DNA from: DAIRVC01 sp036803025
Lineage (GTDB): Bacteria > Chloroflexota > Anaerolineae > Anaerolineales > E44-bin32
Direction: 5' to 3'
DNA: 11,430 nucleotides
NCBI GenBank assembly: GCA_036803025.1
Contig: DAIRVC010000081.1
Location: forward strand, 1-11,430
Shown: positions 6,663 to 11,430 of the stretch, piece by piece
How positions within the stretch are numbered: the first letter of the stretch is position 1
Layout: every line of letters begins with the position of its first letter
The notes under the pieces: generated by a model
Database searches by the model: none
What the model saw: only the letters and a program-made list of their open reading frames with translations
What the model was told of the DNA's origin: nothing
Program-made: the position numbers and the translations under genes

Positions 6663-6690
6663 CGGCCGGGCCGACGAAGGTGCCCGGCCG
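6663..6690. terminator. GC-rich hairpin between convergent genes
   Basis: CGGCCGGGC (6663-6671) and GCCCGGCCG (6682-6690) form a perfect 9-bp stem with a 10-base loop. It lies in the 103-base gap between the lipoprotein gene and the patatin gene, which converge here. There is no T-run on either side, so it is a plausible but unproven bidirectional terminator. Confidence 0.4.
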
Positions 6691-6741
6691 TTGCGCGCCC
6701 TGAGCGTCGTGGTGCCTGGGCTCGATCGGGACTGCCGTAGG

Positions 6742-8652
6742 TCATGACTCGGGCAGATCCCACTCTTGGCGAAAGTCGGGTGGGATCGGAGTGCCGCTGG
6801 ACACAGCCGCCCGGCGGCGCAACCGGTAGTGCTCATAGAGCAGATCGGTCAGCCGGCGCATGCGTCGGCGCTCCTCGGGGAAGTTGTAGTTGTGAGTGTC
6901 CAACAACAGGCGCACCAGATGCGGGCGCGGCGGCAGGCGGTAGGAATGTCCTTCGGGCTCGTCAAGGTGAATGTTGAGAAGATCGGTCAGTTCGGCGTCC
7001 AGGCAGGCGACGAACAGGGCCGGATCGTAGAAGGTGCCTCCGCCGTCGCGGTAGGCTTCTTCGCCGAGGACGGTCGGTTGGATGTAGGTGTTCATGCTCC
7101 AGCCGGCCAGGATCGCCTTGACGACCGGAGCGGCGATGACGCGGGTCAGCCGGCCGGCAAGGCGCATGCGGCGCTCGGGGCGGGTCATGCCCACGAACTC
7201 GGTGAAGCCGTCACCACGCGCAGCAGCCACGGTCAGGGGCAGGCCGATGTCGTCGAAGGTCAGCTCCTGCGGCCGGACGACGCCGGTGTAGGCACCCAGG
7301 CGGTCGAGCAGGAAGGCCTCGAGCGGCTCTAGGTTGGCCCAGCCTTGCCAGAATCGCCGCGGGTTGAGGTTGACCCGCGCGATCTTGGCCGGCGCCACCT
7401 CCGAGAAGAACGACTCCAGGTCGGCGAGCGCGTGGCGTGCGGCCGGCGTGTAGCGGCCGTCGTCTTTGGAGGCGGCCACCTGGACGGCGTGAAAGAAACC
7501 GTTGAGCACGCCGGCCGAAACGCCGTAGATCTGCCGGATCGTTCCGCCTCCTTCGGCGAAACCGGCCTGCACCTGCCGCGTGGTGACCAGCCCAGCCAGT
7601 ATGCCGGAGAAGCCCCCGGCGCCGTAAATCACGTTGGCGTCCCGGTCGAAGGGGAAGCCGTCCAGCTGTCCGTTTAGGAGCTCACGGAAGCGGTCCATCA
7701 AGTGCTCTTTGTCGGCGACCGACTGGCGCATATTCGTGGCGGCCTCGGTGCTGCCGATGTAAGGGAGGTCGACGTGATAGACGGCGGGGGCCGGCGCGGG
7801 CTCATGCTCGGCAGCCGGCGCGAGGGAGCGGGTGAGCTGCCTGTGCCGGTGGACCAGGTCGACATAGGCGCGCGCCAGCAGGGATTGGTTGCGTTCGTGC
7901 TGGCGATGCATGATGAAGGACGACGTGATCCAGTTGAGCCGCCAGTTGGGCAGCGGGGTGTGCGGTGTCCGGCATAGGATCGGGCGCGGGTCGACGGCTT
8001 CGAGGTCGCTGACGATGGCGCGCGCGTCGACGATGGCCGGACGGCAATCGCGGTACCACTCGCCGTTGACGATGGCCGGCTCGGTCGAAAGCAGCGTACT
8101 CAGCGCGGCGATGAGGGCGTCGACGATCGGCGCATCGCGCGGCGGCCCGACACGCACCCAACCGTACTCGAACTGCAGCGCGTCGTCCGGCCGGCCGAAG
8201 AGGGTAAAGGTCGCGTCCCGGTCGGCGGCGCACAGGTACAGCGCCACCGGAAGATCACTCAGGCGCTGGTCCGACCGGCCGGTGTAGGCCTCCAGTCTCC
8301 CGGCCACCCAGCGGCGCAAGGGGTTCAAGTTGTAGGCGCCATTGAGCGGGTTGACGTTGAGTCTGCGCAGACCTCGGCTGCGGGCGCTGCGCACGAACGC
8401 GCCGAATTCGCCGAGGGCGCCGGCGGCGGCCCCGAAGCGGTCCGGTTCCAGGCGGGCGCTGACCGCCAGAGCCAAGGGCAAGGCCGCCAGCGCGCCGCCG
8501 CTCACCCCGTAGATCCGCCCGATCGGCACGGCCTCGCTGAGGAGCGATTGTGCCCAGACAATCTCCTCGGCGATGCGCGCGAGATCGCCCAGCTTGGCCG
8601 ATTGAAGCAGGACGCTGGTCGGGGTCGACGGCGCAGGTGCGGTGTGGGTCAT
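6742..8652 (-). CDS. Tandem patatin-like phospholipase, first domain degenerate
   Basis: Patatin domains are lipid acyl hydrolases with a Ser-Asp dyad. This 636-residue protein contains two. The C-terminal copy (about 335-545) looks complete: a glycine-rich oxyanion segment VIYGAGGFSG (341-350), nucleophile Ser379 in IYGVSAGVLNG, and catalytic Asp536 in YRDGGGTFYDP. The N-terminal copy (about 12-210) keeps Ser51 in IYGVSGGALAAL. It lacks a clear oxyanion loop and has YRDCRPA where DGG/DGA is expected (Asp202). The copies align along their length, for example RLNVNPLNGAYNLNPL with RVNLNPRRFWQGWANLEPL, and LEAYTG with LGAYTG. The C-terminal tail (550-636) is charged and helical. No signal peptide or membrane span is seen, so it is probably cytoplasmic or membrane-associated. 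The ATG at 8652 is 18 bases after the membrane protein's stop codon, suggesting one transcript; no clear ribosome binding site is visible. Confidence 0.88.
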   Translation of the reverse strand: MTHTAPAPSTPTSVLLQSAKLGDLARIAEEIVWAQSLLSEAVPIGRIYGVSGGALAALPLALAVSARLEPDRFGAAAGALGEFGAFVRSARSRGLRRLNVNPLNGAYNLNPLRRWVAGRLEAYTGRSDQRLSDLPVALYLCAADRDATFTLFGRPDDALQFEYGWVRVGPPRDAPIVDALIAALSTLLSTEPAIVNGEWYRDCRPAIVDARAIVSDLEAVDPRPILCRTPHTPLPNWRLNWITSSFIMHRQHERNQSLLARAYVDLVHRHRQLTRSLAPAAEHEPAPAPAVYHVDLPYIGSTEAATNMRQSVADKEHLMDRFRELLNGQLDGFPFDRDANVIYGAGGFSGILAGLVTTRQVQAGFAEGGGTIRQIYGVSAGVLNGFFHAVQVAASKDDGRYTPAARHALADLESFFSEVAPAKIARVNLNPRRFWQGWANLEPLEAFLLDRLGAYTGVVRPQELTFDDIGLPLTVAAARGDGFTEFVGMTRPERRMRLAGRLTRVIAAPVVKAILAGWSMNTYIQPTVLGEEAYRDGGGTFYDPALFVACLDAELTDLLNIHLDEPEGHSYRLPPRPHLVRLLLDTHNYNFPEERRRMRRLTDLLYEHYRLRRRAAVSSGTPIPPDFRQEWDLPES

Positions 8653-8670
8653 GGGGGCTGAGGCGCCCGG

Positions 8671-9489
8671 TCACTTGCCCGACGAGACGAAGGCGGGGGC
8701 GCGTGCGCTGCCCGGCCGTCGGAGAAGGCCGAACAAGAGGCCGGCGCGCCAGAAGGCCAGCGCGGCCATGCCATGCGCCAACACAGCGAACAGTGGCGGA
8801 GTCTGCAAGGTGTAGTAGGTCCAACAAGCTCGCGTCGTTCCCCAGCGTTCGAGGAAGTAGCCCAGGCCGGCACCGGCGGCGAACGTCAGGAGCGCGGCGC
8901 GATGGTCGGTCGGGGTCAAGATCAGGAAGGCGCACAGCCCCAGGGCCATCCAGGTCAGGGAGCGATCCAGCGTCGGCCAGGCGAAGACAAGCATCAGCGC
9001 GTAGAACCCGGCCAGCACGATCCAATACAACCCGCGCGTCAGCCTCGGCCGGCCCCGCGGGAGCAGAAGGTCAAGGAGACGATACAGGCGGTCGATGGAC
9101 AGGCTGGCGATCGGCCAGGCGGGGATGATCCACAGCGGCGGCCTTTCAAGAGTGTAGTATGTCCACAGATTGGTCTGCGTGCCCCAGCTCTCGATGACCA
9201 GGCCGCCAGCCAGGCCGACCAGGATGATGCGCGAGTCGAGGCGTAGATCTGCGCCGGCCATGATCAGAAGCGACATGGCGGCGAAGATGCCTACCAGCAG
9301 CCAGTCGAACTGGAGCCAGAAGGGCCGGCTGGCGTCGTACAGCGCCAGATAGTCGGCCGCCAGCGGCCACCAGACGACCAGGATCAGGCCGACAATCGCC
9401 ACGAAGCTGCTCATCAAGAGATACGAGGCACGCGTCCAGCGCAGCCGGGCGGCGAGGGCTTGCAGGGGAGGCACGGCTTCCGGTTCCAT
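8671..9489 (-). CDS. Internally duplicated multi-pass membrane protein, unknown function
   Basis: The 272-residue product has about eight hydrophobic segments (near 23-42, 61-80, 86-101, 117-134, 153-172, 178-193, 198-213, 230-256). It contains two copies of a distinctive motif exactly 114 residues apart: ESWGTQTNLWTYYTLERPPL (100-119) and ERWGTTRACWTYYTLQTPPL (214-233). Shared residues are Glu, WGT, WTYYTL and PPL. The hydrophobic stretches before each motif also align, so the protein appears to be a duplicated four-helix unit. The arrangement of an acidic residue, aromatic cluster and proline at a membrane edge loosely recalls carotenoid-modifying membrane proteins (CruF/lycopene cyclase-like), but I cannot assign it to that family. 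The ATG at 9489 is 8 bases after the ptsI stop codon, indicating translational linkage. A longer upstream frame to 9711 overlaps ptsI and is not credible. Confidence 0.75.
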   Translation of the reverse strand: MEPEAVPPLQALAARLRWTRASYLLMSSFVAIVGLILVVWWPLAADYLALYDASRPFWLQFDWLLVGIFAAMSLLIMAGADLRLDSRIILVGLAGGLVIESWGTQTNLWTYYTLERPPLWIIPAWPIASLSIDRLYRLLDLLLPRGRPRLTRGLYWIVLAGFYALMLVFAWPTLDRSLTWMALGLCAFLILTPTDHRAALLTFAAGAGLGYFLERWGTTRACWTYYTLQTPPLFAVLAHGMAALAFWRAGLLFGLLRRPGSARAPAFVSSGK

Positions 9490-9497
9490 GGGCGAGC

Positions 9498-11234
9498 TCA
9501 GACCGGGGAATGTGAGCGGACGCGCTGGTGGACGGCCTCGGCCGATTCGAGATCGACCACCTCGGCGGCCAGGGCGCGAGCGCTCTCGAGCGACCAAGAT
9601 CGGATGATTGCCTTGGCGCGCGGCACCAGCGGAGGCGCGATGCTGAACTCGTCCAGCCCCAGACCCAGCAGGACCGGCACCGCATCCGGCTCGCCGGCCA
9701 ACTCGCCGCACACGCCCACCCAGATCTTCCTCGCGTGACCGGCCTCGATGACGCGCTGAATCTGACGCAGAATGGCTGGGTGCAGGGCGTCGCTCAGGTG
9801 GGCGACGCGGTTGTTGGTGCGCTCGGCGGCCATCGTGTACTGGGTCAGGTCATTCGTCCCGATGCTGAAGAAGTCGACCAGGCCGGCGAACTGATCGGCC
9901 ATGACGGCCACCGAGGGGATCTCGACCATGATCCCGGTCTGGAGCGATTCGGCCATCGGCTGACCAGAACCGCGCAGCTGCCGGCGGGCATCCTCGAGAC
10001 ACTCCCGCGCACGGCGGACCTCGTCCAGCGTGGCGATCATCGGGAACATGATTCGCAAATCATGTCCCGCTCCGGCGCGCAGCATCGCTCGCAGTTGGGT
10101 GCAGAAGAAGTCGGGTCGGTCGAGACACATGCGGATGGCGCGCCAGCCCAGGAACGGGTTCTCCTCATGACCCAGATCGAGGTAGGGGAGGTCCTTGTCG
10201 CCTCCGACGTCGAGCGTCCTGATCACCACCGGACGCTTTCCCATGATGTCCAGGATGGCGTCGTAGGCGCGCACCTGCTCGTCTTCGTCCGGCGCGGTCT
10301 GGCGGCCGAGATACAGGAATTCGGTGCGCAGCAGGCCGATGCCTTCGGCGCCGAAGCGGATGGCCGCCTCGGCATCCTGCGGGCTGCCGACATTGGCGAC
10401 CACCTCGACACGGTGGCCGTCGAGGGTGACCGCCGGCTGGCCGGCAGCCGCCCGTTCGGAATCCGACTGCCCGCGGGCCTTGCGAGCCTGACTTCGAAAG
10501 GCCTCGGCTTCCGGTTGGCCCGGGTTGACGATGACGCGGCCCCGATCGCCGTCGACCAGGAGCGGTGTTCCCTTCGTGATCCGGTGTAGGCTGGGTCCCA
10601 GGCCGACGACGGCCGGCAGGCCGAGGGCTTTGGCCAGGATTGCGGTGTGGGAGGTCGGCCCGCCCTCGGCGGTGCAGAAGCCCAGCACTTGCCGCTTGTC
10701 GAGAGAAGCGGTCTGCGACGGGGCCAGGTCGCGGGCAACGACCAGGGAGGGCTCGGACAGCGTCAGCCCGCCCAGGAGCGAGCGGCCGAGCAAGTGGCCC
10801 AGAACGCGCAGGCCGACATCGCGAATGTCGGCTGCCCGCGCGCTCAGCGTCGGATCGGGGATGGCGGCCATCTGGCCGGCGAAGTACTCGGCCGCGTCCA
10901 TCCAGGCCGCCTCCGCGTTCGTACCGCCGGCGATGGCCTTGGCCGCGCGCCCGAGCAAGGACGGGTCGTCCAGGAACATGGCGTGGGCTTCGAAGACGGC
11001 CGCTTCGGCTCGCGTGGCTTCGCGGGCCACCTTGGCGGTGAGCGCCTCGATCTCGATCCGCGCCTGGAGGCGCGCTTGTTCGAGCCGTGCCGCCTCGGCC
11101 TGCGCATCGTTGCCGGTCGAGCGGGGGACGGTCGCCTCGACCTCCTGCCACACAGCCGCCGGGCCCTCGGCCATACCGGGCGCTGCGGCGATGCCGCTCA
11201 GCGTCAGGGACTCGGGCGTCGAGGAGGAAGGCAT
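9498..11234 (-). CDS. ptsI: Phosphoenolpyruvate-protein phosphotransferase (PTS enzyme I)
   Basis: Enzyme I takes phosphate from phosphoenolpyruvate onto a histidine and passes it to HPr in the cytoplasm. The 578-residue length is normal. The N-terminal HPr-interaction domain opens LTLSGIAAAPGMAEGPAAVW. The phosphohistidine domain carries EGGPTSHTAILAKALGLPAV (190-209) with His196. The C-terminal TIM barrel carries GIGLLRTEFLYLGR (298-311), MVEIPSVAVMADQFAGLVDF (436-455) directly followed by FSIGTNDLTQYT, and the catalytic Cys509 in WVGVCGELAGEP. All key residues are present, so it should be active. No HPr or EII gene is in the window. Chloroflexi often keep such an enzyme for a DhaM-type dihydroxyacetone kinase, but that is inference. 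The start ATG at 11234 has only a distant GAGG. It is the first gene of a run with the membrane protein and the patatin. Confidence 0.96.
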   Translation of the reverse strand: MPSSSTPESLTLSGIAAAPGMAEGPAAVWQEVEATVPRSTGNDAQAEAARLEQARLQARIEIEALTAKVAREATRAEAAVFEAHAMFLDDPSLLGRAAKAIAGGTNAEAAWMDAAEYFAGQMAAIPDPTLSARAADIRDVGLRVLGHLLGRSLLGGLTLSEPSLVVARDLAPSQTASLDKRQVLGFCTAEGGPTSHTAILAKALGLPAVVGLGPSLHRITKGTPLLVDGDRGRVIVNPGQPEAEAFRSQARKARGQSDSERAAAGQPAVTLDGHRVEVVANVGSPQDAEAAIRFGAEGIGLLRTEFLYLGRQTAPDEDEQVRAYDAILDIMGKRPVVIRTLDVGGDKDLPYLDLGHEENPFLGWRAIRMCLDRPDFFCTQLRAMLRAGAGHDLRIMFPMIATLDEVRRARECLEDARRQLRGSGQPMAESLQTGIMVEIPSVAVMADQFAGLVDFFSIGTNDLTQYTMAAERTNNRVAHLSDALHPAILRQIQRVIEAGHARKIWVGVCGELAGEPDAVPVLLGLGLDEFSIAPPLVPRAKAIIRSWSLESARALAAEVVDLESAEAVHQRVRSHSPV

Positions 11235-11281
11235 TTTTGGCGGGCCTCGGGATCCCGGAAGACTGGCCAGGAGTCGCGGGG

Positions 11282-11287
11282 ATTGTA
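11282..11287 (-). promoter_or_regulatory. Candidate -10 box for ptsI
   Basis: TACAAT (5 of 6 consensus) on the minus strand lies 47 bases before the ptsI ATG. It sits downstream of the tRNA hairpin, which suggests a separate ptsI promoter. No good -35 is visible at the usual spacing. Confidence 0.35.
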
Positions 11288-11332
11288 CCTCGGGGGCAAA
11301 GTTCGCGGGCGGGCCGGGCGTCGGGAGCCTCC

Positions 11333-11370
11333 CGGAAAGCGGTCGACCGCCGAAGGAACCGGCGGTCGAC
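11333..11370 (-). terminator. Hairpin after tRNA-Pro, likely terminator
   Basis: GTCGACCGCCG (11342-11352) and CGGCGGTCGAC (11360-11370) form a perfect 11-bp stem with a 7-base loop. It begins three bases after the encoded CCA of the tRNA on the minus strand. Only a short TTT follows, so termination strength is uncertain; it may also guide tRNA 3' processing. Confidence 0.5.
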
Positions 11371-11373
11371 GAC

Positions 11374-11430
11374 TGGTCGGGGCGGGCGGATTTGAACCGC
11401 CGACCCCCTGCACCCCATGCAGGTGCGCTA
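11374..11430 (-). tRNA. tRNA-Pro (anticodon GGG), 5' part outside the window
   Basis: Reading the minus strand, the last 57 bases hold an anticodon stem-loop CCTGC-ATGGGGT-GCAGG with anticodon GGG (11416-11414). A variable region and a T arm GGCGG-TTCAAAT-CCGCC follow, then the acceptor 3' strand CGCCCCG, discriminator A and an encoded CCA (11374-11376). The A32-U38 loop pair and G37 are typical of tRNA-Pro(GGG). The D arm ends at the window edge (TAGCGC) and the 5' acceptor strand is not included. Confidence 0.93.

Noticed and set aside
8650..8673. Readthrough of the membrane protein TGA into the patatin, which is in the same frame with no other stop between
   Set aside because: Being in frame has a one in three chance, the TGA ends a complete membrane protein, and the 18-base gap shows no conserved coding sequence.
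11248..11257. Perfect 10-base palindrome CGGGATCCCG upstream of ptsI
   Set aside because: A single short GC-rich palindrome is expected by chance here and there is no second copy to support an operator.

Overview
The window is GC-rich bacterial DNA with densely packed genes. Standard code is in use, since TGA ends several normal genes. The gene mix fits an environmental Chloroflexota (Anaerolineae-like) genome: a LysM/L,D-transpeptidase with an SYGC active site, a small-cysteine lipoprotein with a prealbumin-like fold, DegV, a NagD-like HAD phosphatase, tandem patatin domains, and enzyme I of the PTS without neighbouring PTS genes. That assignment rests on family resemblance, not on a marker gene.

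Layout. (1) 3-440 (+): a class II aldolase-type gene that stops before its last zinc ligand. It runs towards 493-2145 (-), a membrane-anchored LysM/L,D-transpeptidase. (2) 2183-2986 (-): a SAM-dependent methyltransferase interrupted by two compensating one-base indels. 3229-3513 (-): a small dimeric alpha-beta barrel protein with a strong ribosome binding site. (3) 3670-4107 (-): a membrane-anchored rhodanese-like protein whose reading frame carries one in-frame TGA. The TGA lies two residues after the catalytic cysteine, and clear rhodanese sequence continues in frame after it. A SECIS-like hairpin sits just downstream, so selenocysteine is a serious possibility. (4) 4255-5142 (-): a DegV fatty-acid-binding protein with its own promoter and terminator, divergent from 5312-6076 (+), a HAD-IIA phosphatase, and 6114-6638 (+), a lipoprotein. 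(5) 6742-11234 (-): a three-gene, tightly spaced run transcribed as ptsI, then an internally duplicated membrane protein, then a two-domain patatin-like protein. Upstream of it, at the window edge, is the 3' part of tRNA-Pro(GGG).

Working together. DegV (fatty acid binding), the patatin-like acyl hydrolase and the membrane protein point to lipid handling. The transpeptidase and lipoprotein belong to the cell envelope. The ptsI/membrane/patatin arrangement is the only multi-gene unit strongly supported by spacing (8 and 18 bases); a functional link among the three is not evident from family knowledge.

Three of the first five genes have a disrupted frame (truncation, two indels, in-frame stop) while everything from 4.2 kb on is intact. 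This may mean local gene decay, local sequence error, or, for the rhodanese, recoding. The most interesting item is the rhodanese TGA. No stretch longer than 300 bases lacks a gene; the largest gap (2987-3228) holds only a candidate promoter.
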